Of a stretch of DNA of 64,000 nucleotides, positions 52,648-60,932 are shown one piece after another. Source of the DNA: Clostridium collagenovorans DSM 3089 (GTDB taxonomy: Bacteria; Bacillota; Clostridia; Clostridiales; Clostridiaceae). Below the pieces are notes generated by a model. The model was not told the DNA's origin, did not search any database, and worked only from the letters and a program-made list of their open reading frames with translations. Numbering within the stretch: position 1 is the stretch's first letter; each line of letters begins with the position of its first letter. Both the position numbers and the translations under genes were made by a program. Location of the stretch: positions 66,669-130,668 of the forward strand of contig NZ_FQXP01000006.1 in the NCBI RefSeq assembly GCF_900130005.1, read 5' to 3'.

Positions 52648-53868
52648 ATGACAAGACATAAGGTGTTAAGTATAGATTTTTATGATGACTTTCAGTGTGT
52701 AGGTAATAAATGTGAGGATCATTGTTGCAAGGATTGGTCAATAACAGTAGATAAAAAAACCTATGTTAAATATCAAAAGCTACCAGTTTCAGAGTTTAAG
52801 AAGAAGTTAAGTAGTCATATAAATAGAAATAGAAAAGCTAAAAGCGATTATGCATATGGTAAGATAAATCTTGTTGAGAAAGAGTGTCCTATGCTTTTGC
52901 AGGATAGATTATGTGAGGTTTATTTAAATCTTGGACCAGAAAATATGTGTTATACATGTAGAATATACCCAAGAATATTTAACAAAGTAGATGATACTTT
53001 AGAGCAATCCTTAACTATTTCTTGTATTGAGGTAGCTAGAAATTTATTATTAAGGGAAAATCCTATAGAATTTAACTTAGATATAAAAGAAGTATCAGAA
53101 TTTAACGTGGTAAGAAACATTAGCACAAAGAACTTTAAAAATATAAGTCATAGATATTTTAATGAGATGAGAGAATTTTCAATAGGTTTAATTCAAAATA
53201 GAAGATTAACAATTGAAAATAGATTAGCTATCTTAGGATTGTTTATAAAAAAGGTTTCTGAAAATAGTGGTTTAGAGGAAAGAATTGAAGATGTTATTTG
53301 TAATTTTAATAATCTTATAGAGGCTGGTCAATATGATAAATTAATAGAGAGTCTTATAAGTGAAAAGAGTGTTGATGCACAGTTAGAATTTTTAACTCAA
53401 TTAAACAACATTATTTTAAGTAAAAGAATAAATAACAAAAGGTTTATAGCAAACTTTGAAAAAGTAAGTGAAGGACTTAACCTTGAAAGTGGAGATGGTA
53501 ATGAAATAAAAGCTGCTTTTGTGGATTCCTTAGAAAAGAGTTATAGAGACTTTATAAGCAAGCACCAATACATATATGAAAACTACTTAGTGTGTTATAT
53601 GTTTAAGACTATGTTCCCTAGCAGTGAAAAAAATATCATGGAAATCTATTTATCTTTAATAGTACAATTTTCAATATTAAAGATGAATATGATTGGCTTA
53701 TGTCAGTATTACAAAGAGGAAATGGACACAGATAAAACGCTAAACCTTATACAAAGCTATGCGTCAGTAACAGAGCATGATGAATTTTTAGCTAGTAAGT
53801 TACAAGAATTTTTGAAGGATAAGGAATACACTAGTCTTGCTCATGGCTTTACTATAATGGGAAAGTAA
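52648..53868 (+). CDS. fliB: Flagellin lysine-N-methylase
   Basis: The 406-residue protein has the Cys-rich FliB N terminus: CVGNKCEDHCCKDW near residue 15, a further Cys in KECPML, and CYTCRIYPR around residue 100, a cluster likely to bind a metal or iron-sulfur centre. The rest is helical. FliB methylates surface lysines of flagellin. Its position just after two flagellin genes, both rich in lysine in the variable domain, fits. The start is ATG 52648, 8 nt after GGGG; ATGs at 52642 and upstream are too close to or before the ribosome binding site. Confidence 0.88.
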   Translation: MTRHKVLSIDFYDDFQCVGNKCEDHCCKDWSITVDKKTYVKYQKLPVSEFKKKLSSHINRNRKAKSDYAYGKINLVEKECPMLLQDRLCEVYLNLGPENMCYTCRIYPRIFNKVDDTLEQSLTISCIEVARNLLLRENPIEFNLDIKEVSEFNVVRNISTKNFKNISHRYFNEMREFSIGLIQNRRLTIENRLAILGLFIKKVSENSGLEERIEDVICNFNNLIEAGQYDKLIESLISEKSVDAQLEFLTQLNNIILSKRINNKRFIANFEKVSEGLNLESGDGNEIKAAFVDSLEKSYRDFISKHQYIYENYLVCYMFKTMFPSSEKNIMEIYLSLIVQFSILKMNMIGLCQYYKEEMDTDKTLNLIQSYASVTEHDEFLASKLQEFLKDKEYTSLAHGFTIMGK

Positions 53869-53903
53869 AGACAACTTAATTGTACTTTCAAATAGTATGG
53901 AGT

Positions 53904-53936
53904 AAAAGAGATTATACTTAGGTATAGTCTTTTTTA
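53904..53936 (+). terminator. Terminator after fliB, copy 1
   Basis: GATTATAC pairs with GTATAGTC (one G-U pair) around TTAG, then a T6 tract. The flanking sequence ATAGTATGGAGTA is repeated ahead of copy 2. Confidence 0.82.
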
Positions 53937-53962
53937 TTATTTTAGATAAATAGTATGGAGTA

Positions 53963-53994
53963 GAAAAGATTATCCTTAAGTATAATCTTTTTTA
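53963..53994 (+). terminator. Terminator after fliB, copy 2 (tandem duplicate)
   Basis: AAAAGATTAT pairs with ATAATCTTTT, followed by TTT. With copy 1 it forms a tandem direct duplication of about 58 bp. Confidence 0.8.
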
Positions 53995-54102
53995 CGTTTT
54001 CAAAGCTATTGTTTATGAGGTTTAAGGTAAATTTTGTAGGGAAAAAAGTAAAATAAAAAAATACAAAAAATGAAAAAAATTTTTGAATTATGTAAAAACA
54101 TA

Positions 54103-54131
54103 TAGAAATAAATAAGAATCACGTATATAAT
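54103..54131 (+). promoter_or_regulatory. Promoter of the flgB operon leader
   Basis: TATAAT at 54126-54131 with a weak -35 TAGAAA at 54103-54108, spacer 17 bp; the riboswitch begins right after the expected start. It looks SigA-type, not SigD. Confidence 0.6.
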
Positions 54132-54139
54132 AGTATTTA

Positions 54140-54226
54140 TAGAATAAAAATGGCAAAACTAGGGAAACTTAGTGACGCAAAACTACAGGGGCTAAAATAA
54201 ATATTATGCCAGCCAGTTGCCGAAGA
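54140..54226 (+). promoter_or_regulatory. Class I c-di-GMP riboswitch (GEMM-I)
   Basis: The aptamer is read from GGCAAAACTAGGGAAACTTA through GTGACGCAAAACTAC-A-GGGGCTAA and ATGCCAGCCAGTTGCCGAAG. Diagnostic are the GGGAAAC and GTGACGCAAA segments, the second hairpin with its tetraloop-receptor-like GCC-A-GCC part, and the closing GTTGCC. It lies about 510 nt upstream of flgB, as in Clostridioides difficile, where c-di-GMP binding to such a switch causes early termination and turns flagellar genes off. Confidence 0.92.
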
Positions 54227-54337
54227 GTTAGTAAACTTTTTGTATTATAGCTAAAAAGTATCATGTGATATAACCATAACTAGTAATACTTTAGGATTAT
54301 GAGTTTAATCATTAGTATACTTTGAGGTCTTAGTAAA

Positions 54338-54368
54338 ACTACTATCTTCGGACAGTAGTATTTTTTTA
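54338..54368 (+). terminator. Terminator 1 of the flgB leader (riboswitch expression platform)
   Basis: ACTACTATC and GACAGTAGT (one mismatch) close a TTCG loop, followed by T7. It is 110 nt downstream of the aptamer and is the likely ligand-controlled terminator. Confidence 0.85.
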
Positions 54369-54619
54369 TGCTTAATGACAATAAATGTATTAAATTTATA
54401 AAAAATAACATAAAAAATTTGATGATATGAGTTAATTGTAAAAATTTTAGAGAAGAATACTAAGGCTCTATAAAGTTTAAATAAACGGTTATATAAATAA
54501 TTTTAATAAAAAATATTATGATTTTGTAGATATAAAGTAGATTTTTAAGAAATAGTAAACTTAAAAATTATATTAAATAAACGAATTTGAATATTTATTA
54601 AAAATTTAGGGGGAAGTAT

Positions 54620-54682
54620 TTGATTAAACTAAACTTTCAAGTACTTTTAGTAAAGAAAAAACTTAACATACTACTCTTTTAG
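54620..54682 (+). CDS. Candidate 20-codon leader peptide in the flgB leader
   Basis: AGGGGGAAG (54608-54616) leads to TTG at 54620, which opens a 20-codon frame (MIKLNFQVLLVKKKLNILLF) ending in TAG inside the second terminator hairpin. Five or six of its codons are Leu. The layout, ribosome binding site plus short frame ending within a terminator, is that of a transcription attenuator. It could also be accidental in such AT-rich sequence. Conservation in related species would decide. Confidence 0.35.
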   Translation: MIKLNFQVLLVKKKLNILLF

Positions 54683-54700
54683 TAGCAGTAAGGTTTTTTA
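54656..54700 (+). terminator. Terminator 2 of the flgB leader
   Basis: AAAAAACTTA (54656-54665) pairs with TAAGGTTTTTT (54689-54699), and inside it CTACT pairs with AGTAG around a CTTTT loop. It stands 41 nt before the flgB start. Confidence 0.78.
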
Positions 54701-54740
54701 TAAGTGGATTTAATAAATTTTTGAGGATGGGGGAGAAGGA

Positions 54741-55064
54741 ATGCAAGTATATCAACTTCTAAAGAATGGGTTAGATGTAACTGAATTAAGGGGGAAAACA
54801 ATTGCAAATAATATTTCGAATATTAATACGCCAGGATATAAAAGAAAATATGTTACCTTTACAGAAACTCTAGATAAGGCTAAGAATCAGGGGAAAATAG
54901 AAGTAAAAGAGGATAAATCAACTTCAATGAGAACTGATGGAAATAATGTAGATTTAGAAAGTGAAAAGGTTAATCAAGCTGCTAACTCACTTATGTATAA
55001 CGGGTTAGTAAGTATTACTAATACTAAACTAGCCATAGCTAGAACTGCTATAACAGGAAGGTAA
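54741..55064 (+). CDS. flgB: Flagellar basal-body rod protein FlgB
   Basis: The 107-residue rod protein has the signature of the family: TIANNISNINTPGYKRKYV in the N-terminal part. It builds the proximal rod with FlgC. GGGGGAGAAGG precedes the ATG. As first gene of the basal-body operon, it is downstream of the c-di-GMP riboswitch and two terminators, so the entire operon should respond to them. flgC follows after 5 nt. Confidence 0.94.
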   Translation: MQVYQLLKNGLDVTELRGKTIANNISNINTPGYKRKYVTFTETLDKAKNQGKIEVKEDKSTSMRTDGNNVDLESEKVNQAANSLMYNGLVSITNTKLAIARTAITGR

Positions 55065-55069
55065 TAAAT

Positions 55070-55474
55070 ATGAGTATATTTGGTGGGATGAGAATTAGCG
55101 CAAGTGCACTTTCAGCAGAGAGATTAAGGTTGGATGTTATATCTTCTAATATTTCCAATGTTAGAACCACAAGAACTGAGGAAGGTGGAGCATACCGTAG
55201 AAAAACAGCAGTATTTGCAGAGAACTATGATAAAAAGATGGGTATGCTTGGAGTAAAAACAGTAAAAATCGAGGAGGATAAATCCCCATTAAAAAAGGAG
55301 TATAATCCTCATCATCCAGATGCAGATGAAGAAGGGTATGTTGAATATCCTAATGTAGATTTACTTGTTGAAATGTCTGATTTAATATCAGCTTCAAGGG
55401 CATATGAGTCCAATGTTGATACTTTAAATGCACAGAAAAATATGATTTCGAAAGCTTTAGAAATTGGAAGATAG
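55070..55474 (+). CDS. flgC: Flagellar basal-body rod protein FlgC
   Basis: The 134-residue protein carries the rod signature near its start (RLDVISSNISNVRTT), the VEYPNVDLLVEMSDLISASR segment and a C-terminal helix with ALEIGR. It forms the proximal rod with FlgB. AGGAAGG precedes the ATG. Spacing to flgB and fliE is very tight. Confidence 0.95.
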   Translation: MSIFGGMRISASALSAERLRLDVISSNISNVRTTRTEEGGAYRRKTAVFAENYDKKMGMLGVKTVKIEEDKSPLKKEYNPHHPDADEEGYVEYPNVDLLVEMSDLISASRAYESNVDTLNAQKNMISKALEIGR

Positions 55475-55485
55475 TGAGGGGTATT

Positions 55486-55785
55486 ATGGATATACAGTCG
55501 ATTGGAAAAAGTTCAATATTAAATAATGTTAATATGCGAAAGTCTGTTGAAGAAAATAATAAGGAAACAAGCTTTTCTCAGGTTATAGGGGAGGCAATTA
55601 ATAAGGTTAATGATGCTCAGATAACTGCTGATAAGAAGGTTGAGGGATTTATAAAGGGTGAGAATGTTAACATGCATGATGTTATGCTTTCAATGCAGGA
55701 ATCACAACTATCTATGCAACTTCTTATAGAAGTAAGAAATAAGGTGGTAGAAGCCTATCAAGAGATAAATAGAGTACAACTCTAA
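55486..55785 (+). CDS. fliE: Flagellar hook-basal body complex protein FliE
   Basis: The 99-residue helical protein links the MS ring to the rod. FSQVIGEAINKVNDAQ and the C-terminal LSMQLLIEVRNKVVEAYQEI are the family segments. The start is ATG 55486, supported by GAGGGG; an earlier in-frame GTG at 55474 overlaps the flgC stop and would add only four residues. Confidence 0.93.
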   Translation: MDIQSIGKSSILNNVNMRKSVEENNKETSFSQVIGEAINKVNDAQITADKKVEGFIKGENVNMHDVMLSMQESQLSMQLLIEVRNKVVEAYQEINRVQL

Positions 55786-55810
55786 TTTTCTCAATTAAGA
55801 GGTAAATAGT

Positions 55811-57340
55811 ATGCAGAATTTTGTACAAAGCATAAAGGATTTCGCAAAAAATACTAAGGATAAGTTTAAGGCATTAAGTAAAAATAAAAAATATGCCATC
55901 ATAATTGGAATTGTAGCAATAATATTAGCTGTAATTTTTAGTGTGACTTACGGTATTAAGAATAAATATGGAATTTTATTTTCAGGATTAGATAACTATG
56001 ATGCAGCGAATATTTCTAAAACCCTTGAGGATAAAAGTGTTGAAACTAAGATTAAGGGAGATACGATTTATGTCCCTAGAGAACAGGTAGACAAGCTTAG
56101 ACTTGAGTTATCACCTACAATAACAAATGGTTCAAAGGGATTTGAATTAATGGATGAGGGTGCAAGTTTATCTATGACCGATGAAGAATTTGAAATAAAA
56201 AAACTTAGAATGCTTCAAGGAGAGCTAGAAAAAACTATAAAGACTTTTCCACAAATAGATGATGCAAGAGTACATATAACTCAAGGTGAAGAATCTGTTT
56301 TTAGCAAAAACAGTAAGGTTGGGAAGGCTGCTGTATATGTGTCTCTTAAGAATGGAAAAGATTTAGATGAGACTCAAATAAAGTCAATAATTTCTTTGGT
56401 TTCTGCAAGTGGACGAAACATTCCTAAGCAAAATATTGAAGTAATTGATCAAAATATGAATCTGTTATCAGAAGGAATCTACGATAAAGATGGAAATGCT
56501 GTTAAGGGCATGGGACTAGCAGCTTCAAGGAATGCTGAAAGAGAACTAAGTGACGAACTAAAGAAATCTTTAGTAGAAATGTTAGAACCTATTTTTGGTA
56601 GAAACAAAGTTAAAGCTACGGTAAATGCAAATTTGAATTTTGATACAGTTGAAAAAAGTGAAATAAAGGTTGATCCAGATAAGGTAATTAAATCTGAAAT
56701 AAGAAGTGAGAATACATCAAAAGATGGTGCACAAACAGGTTCACCAGTTGATAACAATATGAATAATACTGCAGGTGGAGAAAATAGCGGAAGTTCTTCA
56801 AAGGAAGAACAGATTGAGTATGAGGTAGGGAAAACGGAAACCAAGACCATAACAACCTCTGGAGAAGTAAAGAGACTAACGGTATCAGTTGCTATTGATG
56901 GAAACTTACCAGCAGCTAAAATAGCTAGTGTTGAAAAAATGGTTGCTTCTGCCATAGGTATGAATACAGAAAGAGGAGACGAATTGTCAGTTGTTGCTAT
57001 GGAGTTTAATCCAGATGCTAACAATGTATTTGACGACAAGGAAGCTGCACCAGAGACTATGAAACAAAAAATCATAAATATAGCGATAATTGCTGGAACT
57101 ATACTTGCTGTTTTAACAATTGCACTTATAGCTTACTTAATTTATAAAGGTAAGAAAGATAAGTATGAGGCAGAAGAAGAACTTGAACTTGAAGATACAA
57201 ATGATTTAATAGCAAGAATGGTCAGAGAAAAGGAAATTGAAAAAACAACAGAACTTAGCTTAGAAGATGAAATTAAGGTGATTGTTTCTCAAAGTCCAGA
57301 GGAAGTAACTAAGCTGATCAAGACTTGGTTAAATGACTAA
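55811..57340 (+). CDS. fliF: Flagellar M-ring protein FliF
   Basis: A 509-residue membrane protein with two membrane segments (about residues 26-48 and 424-446), the ring-forming YscJ/FliF domain between them (AINEE-type motif replaced by DEEFEIKKLRMLQGELEKTI) and a C-terminal tail that contacts FliG. It forms the MS ring in the cytoplasmic membrane. AAGAGG stands before the ATG. The order flgBC-fliEFGHIJK is that of a standard basal-body operon. Confidence 0.95.
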   Translation: MQNFVQSIKDFAKNTKDKFKALSKNKKYAIIIGIVAIILAVIFSVTYGIKNKYGILFSGLDNYDAANISKTLEDKSVETKIKGDTIYVPREQVDKLRLELSPTITNGSKGFELMDEGASLSMTDEEFEIKKLRMLQGELEKTIKTFPQIDDARVHITQGEESVFSKNSKVGKAAVYVSLKNGKDLDETQIKSIISLVSASGRNIPKQNIEVIDQNMNLLSEGIYDKDGNAVKGMGLAASRNAERELSDELKKSLVEMLEPIFGRNKVKATVNANLNFDTVEKSEIKVDPDKVIKSEIRSENTSKDGAQTGSPVDNNMNNTAGGENSGSSSKEEQIEYEVGKTETKTITTSGEVKRLTVSVAIDGNLPAAKIASVEKMVASAIGMNTERGDELSVVAMEFNPDANNVFDDKEAAPETMKQKIINIAIIAGTILAVLTIALIAYLIYKGKKDKYEAEEELELEDTNDLIARMVREKEIEKTTELSLEDEIKVIVSQSPEEVTKLIKTWLND

Positions 57341-57355
57341 AGGTAGGTGATAAGG

Positions 57356-58411
57356 GTGTATAAGGAAATTGTAAAAGGGGAAAATGCTTACGACTTAGGT
57401 GCTTTAAATAAAGAGGATATAAGTGGAGCAAAAAAGGCAGCTGTAGTATTAATGACTATAGGGCCAGAACTATCATCTAACATTTTAAAGGAATTGTCAG
57501 ATAAACAAGTACAGAAGATTGGAGTTGAAATTGCTAATCTTCATAAAGTTACAGCAAAGGAAAGAAGAAAGATTCTAAAAGAGTTTTTAGATATAAGAAA
57601 AAGCAATGAGTTTTCTATTGAGGGTGGTATTGATTATGCTAAAAGCTTATTACAAGGTGCCTTTGATGATTCAAAAGCCAGTAAGCTTATGGAAGGAATA
57701 AAATATGAGACTTACACAAAGGTATTTACATCAGCAAGAAAAGCAGATGCTAATCAAATACTTAGTTGTATAAAGGGTGAAAGTGCTCAGACCATAGCAA
57801 TCATTTTAGCACACATACAACCAGAAAAATCTGCACAGATTATTTGTGCCTTGCAACCGGATCTTCAAAGGGAGGTTGCTTTGAAGCTAGGAAATATATC
57901 AACGGTTTCACCTGTAGTTGTAAAGGCTGTTGATACAATTTTAGAAAAAAAGTTAGCAGCCTTAGGAGAAAAGAAGGTAGAAGCTTCAAGTGGATTCGAT
58001 AGTCTTCTTGATATCCTTACAAAGGTTGATGGAAGAACAGAGAAAAATATTATGAATTTTTTAGAAAATGAAAATAATGATTTAGCAGAAAAAATTAAAT
58101 CAAGCATGTTTGCCTTTGAGGATATTGTTGGACTTGATAGTCAATCAATCCAAAGAATTCTTAAGGAAGTTAATCTTAAGGATGTAGCAGTTGCCCTTAA
58201 GGGGGGAGATGGAAGAATATCCGATATTATATTTAGTAATCAATCTTTAAGAGCTGCAGAAGTACTTAAGGAAGAAATAGGCTTACTTGGAGCTGTTAAG
58301 GTATCTCAAGTTGATGAAGCTAAACGTAATATTGTTAAGATTATCAGGAGACTTGAGAGAGAAGGCTTGATAAGCATAGCTAAGGGAGCGGAGGATGAGT
58401 TCGTTGTCTAG
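57356..58411 (+). CDS. fliG: Flagellar motor switch protein FliG
   Basis: The 351-residue C-ring protein shows the three FliG parts: the N-terminal FliF-binding domain (AAVVLMTIGPELSSNILKEL), the middle domain and the C-terminal torque domain with the charged FAFEDIVGLDSQSIQRILKE helix. The start is GTG 57356, preceded by AGGTGAT; a GTG at 57347 is possible but too near the ribosome binding site. It has about 20 extra residues before the usual family N terminus. It overlaps fliH by 17 nt. Confidence 0.93.
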   Translation: MYKEIVKGENAYDLGALNKEDISGAKKAAVVLMTIGPELSSNILKELSDKQVQKIGVEIANLHKVTAKERRKILKEFLDIRKSNEFSIEGGIDYAKSLLQGAFDDSKASKLMEGIKYETYTKVFTSARKADANQILSCIKGESAQTIAIILAHIQPEKSAQIICALQPDLQREVALKLGNISTVSPVVVKAVDTILEKKLAALGEKKVEASSGFDSLLDILTKVDGRTEKNIMNFLENENNDLAEKIKSSMFAFEDIVGLDSQSIQRILKEVNLKDVAVALKGGDGRISDIIFSNQSLRAAEVLKEEIGLLGAVKVSQVDEAKRNIVKIIRRLEREGLISIAKGAEDEFVV

Positions 58412-59150
58412 TAATGTACTTAGAAATAAAGATATACACATTGATGGCAAGGTAAGTTTGAAGGTTTCATCAGGAGGAGAGATTTTAAGTATTCCAGATA
58501 GACTTATAAGAGAAAGAGAAGATATAGAAAATAAAATTAAAGAAGTCAAAGAGGAATATGAAAAAATCTTTAAGGAGCTTCAAGAAAAGAGAGAAATAAT
58601 GATATCAGAAGCTAATGAGCAAGCAAAGATAATAGAGAAACAAGCTTATGAATTAGGATATGAACAAGGTACGAAGAATGGTTATGAGGATGGATATAAG
58701 GAAGCCTATGAGAAGAATGTAGATAAGGCTATGGAAGAAAGCAGAAGGATTAGAGAAGAAGGTTATAGTACTCTTTTAGAAATTCACAATGAAGCTGAAG
58801 CTTATATCATAGAAAATAAAAAGAGCATTCTTGAAATAGGAGTAACCATTGCAGAACAAGTACTTAGAGATAAATTTGAAGAAAAGGATGCAATGAATTC
58901 TCTACTTGAAAATGTAATAAAGGAATTTAATCAAAAGAAGGATTTAATTATTAAAGTAAATCCAATCTATATCGAAGAGCTTCAGAAAAGTGTGAAGGAG
59001 ATGGTTGATAGATTTGATCTTTCACAAAAGATTTTTGTTATTTCTGATGGAGCAATAGAAAAGGGAAATGCAGAAATAGAAACTACTGGAGGAAGATTAA
59101 CTGTTGGTATAGATAGTGTTTTAGAAAAGGTTAAGGCAGAGCTGCTATAG
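58395..59150 (+). CDS. fliH: Flagellar export protein FliH
   Basis: The 251-residue protein has a long coiled coil (about residues 35-85), the Gly-X3-Gly-type repeat YELGYEQGTKNGYEDGYKEA typical of FliH, and a C-terminal V-type ATPase stator-like domain. FliH holds the export ATPase FliI at the C ring. It starts inside the end of fliG with GCGGAGG upstream, so translation is coupled. Confidence 0.92.
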   Translation: MSSLSSNVLRNKDIHIDGKVSLKVSSGGEILSIPDRLIREREDIENKIKEVKEEYEKIFKELQEKREIMISEANEQAKIIEKQAYELGYEQGTKNGYEDGYKEAYEKNVDKAMEESRRIREEGYSTLLEIHNEAEAYIIENKKSILEIGVTIAEQVLRDKFEEKDAMNSLLENVIKEFNQKKDLIIKVNPIYIEELQKSVKEMVDRFDLSQKIFVISDGAIEKGNAEIETTGGRLTVGIDSVLEKVKAELL

Positions 59151-59160
59151 AGGAGGCTGT

Positions 59161-60468
59161 ATGATATCTATAGATTTTAATAAAACACTTGAGAAGATAA
59201 AAAATATTACACCCTATATTTCAGAAGGTAAGGTGAAAAAGGTAATAGGACTTACTGTGGAGGTTGAGGATTTAAAAACCTCTGTAGGAGAACTTTGTAC
59301 AGTTTATAACCAAAGCAATCAGCCTATAAGCTGTGAGGTGGTTGGCTTTAGGGAAAATGAAATAATTCTAATGCCCTTAGGTACCTTAGTGGGAATAGGG
59401 CCAGGATGTAGGGTAGTTGCAAGTGGAAATCCTTGTAGTGTTAAATGTAGTGATGAACTTCTAGGGAAGGTTATAGATCCCTTAGGATTACCTATAGATG
59501 GCAAGGAGATAACTTCTGGAGAGAGATATAGTTTATTTAATAAACCACCAGATCCAATGAAAAGAAAAAGAATAAAAAATATAATGTCCACGGGCATAAA
59601 GGCAATAGATGGCTTTATAACTTGTGGAGAGGGTCAAAGAATAGGAATATTTGCTGGAAGTGGAGTTGGAAAAAGTACAACTCTTGGAATGATAGCAAAA
59701 TCTGCAGAGGCAGATGTTAACGTAATTGCTCTTATAGGGGAAAGAGGTAGAGAGGTTTTAGATTTCATAGAAAGAGATTTAGGACCAGAAGGAATGAAAA
59801 AATCTGTTGTTGTATGTGCAACCTCAGATAAACCACCTTTAGTAAGACTTAAGGGAGCTTTAACTGCAACATCTATAGCAGAATATTTTAGAGACCAAGG
59901 TAAAAAAGTAATATTAATGATGGATTCTGTAACGAGATTTGCCATGGCTCAAAGGGAAGTTGGACTTGCAATAGGGGAACCACCTGCACAAAAGGGGTAT
60001 ACACCTTCAGTTTTTGCAGAGCTTCCAAAGCTAATGGAAAGAACAGGAGTTTCAGATGTTGGATCAATCACAGCTTTTTATACAGTGCTAGTAGATGGAG
60101 ATGATTTTAATGAACCTATAGCTGATGCTGTAAGGGGAATACTTGATGGACATATAGTTTTATCAAGGGAATTAGCTCATAAAAATCATTATCCAGCAAT
60201 AGATGTTTCCAATAGTGTCAGTCGTTTAATGAATGATATTTGCGAGAAGGAGCATAAGAAAACTGCATCACATGCAAGGGATTTATTAGCAACATACAAG
60301 GAAGCTGAAGATTTAATTAACATAGGAGCTTATGAGCATGGCTCAAATTCTAAAATTGATAGATCTATAGAGTATATAGATAGAATTAATGGATTTTTAC
60401 AACAAGGAATAGATGAAAAGAGTTCCTTTGAAGAAAGTGTAAGTAGTTTATTAAACATATTTAGATAG
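59161..60468 (+). CDS. fliI: Flagellum-specific export ATPase FliI
   Basis: A 435-residue F1-beta-like ATPase with Walker A GIFAGSGVGKSTTLG (about residues 163-175), the GERGREV motif, Walker B VILMMDSVTRFAMAQREV and the conserved AEPPAQKGYTPSVF-like segment (here GEPPAQKGYTPSVFAELPKL). It powers unfolding and docking of export substrates. AGAGGAGG precedes the ATG. fliJ follows after 11 nt. Confidence 0.97.
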   Translation: MISIDFNKTLEKIKNITPYISEGKVKKVIGLTVEVEDLKTSVGELCTVYNQSNQPISCEVVGFRENEIILMPLGTLVGIGPGCRVVASGNPCSVKCSDELLGKVIDPLGLPIDGKEITSGERYSLFNKPPDPMKRKRIKNIMSTGIKAIDGFITCGEGQRIGIFAGSGVGKSTTLGMIAKSAEADVNVIALIGERGREVLDFIERDLGPEGMKKSVVVCATSDKPPLVRLKGALTATSIAEYFRDQGKKVILMMDSVTRFAMAQREVGLAIGEPPAQKGYTPSVFAELPKLMERTGVSDVGSITAFYTVLVDGDDFNEPIADAVRGILDGHIVLSRELAHKNHYPAIDVSNSVSRLMNDICEKEHKKTASHARDLLATYKEAEDLINIGAYEHGSNSKIDRSIEYIDRINGFLQQGIDEKSSFEESVSSLLNIFR

Positions 60469-60479
60469 GGGGATTAAAC

Positions 60480-60920
60480 TTGGAAGACTTTAAATTCAGA
60501 CTTCAAAAGGTCTTGGACATAAGAGTTAAAAATGAAGATGAAAATAAGATAAAATACTCTAAGGCTCAAAGTGAAAAAAGAGCCGTAGAAAAGGAATTAG
60601 AGGATTTAAAGTTAAGCTATCAGAAATATTCAGAAGCCATTCATATAGAGGATGGTGTTGAAAGAAGCATAGTTTCAAATTACTTGAGTTTTGTATCTAA
60701 TATGATTGAGAAAACAGACAGTGAGTTACATGAAAAAGAGGTTTTAGTGAATGAGGCTAGGCTTGAACTTCTTAATAGTCAGATTGAAAGAAAATCTATA
60801 GAAAAGTTAAAAGAGAATAAGTATAAGCTTCATAAAAAGGAAGTTGACCATAAAGAACAAGCTATTAATGATGAGTTTGGAATGTATTCTTATTTTAGAA
60901 ATGTAGTTCAGAGCCTTTAG
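60480..60920 (+). CDS. fliJ: Flagellar export protein FliJ
   Basis: The 146-residue coiled-coil protein begins MEDFKFRLQKVLDIRVKNED, the usual start of FliJ. It is almost entirely helical and sits in the centre of the FliI ring. The start is TTG at 60480, preceded by AGGGGG; no ATG is available that keeps the conserved N terminus. Confidence 0.9.
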   Translation: MEDFKFRLQKVLDIRVKNEDENKIKYSKAQSEKRAVEKELEDLKLSYQKYSEAIHIEDGVERSIVSNYLSFVSNMIEKTDSELHEKEVLVNEARLELLNSQIERKSIEKLKENKYKLHKKEVDHKEQAINDEFGMYSYFRNVVQSL

Positions 60921-60932
60921 GAGTTAATTAGT

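Noticed and set aside
54371..54740. Invertible flagellar switch like that in the C. difficile flgB leader
   Set aside because: I looked for inverted repeats of about 20 bp flanking a segment here; only loose AT-rich similarities were found.
56479..57075. 198-codon minus-strand frame inside fliF
   Set aside because: A mirror of the fliF coding frame: Ser/Thr/Phe/Leu-rich, with no start signal and no family resemblance.
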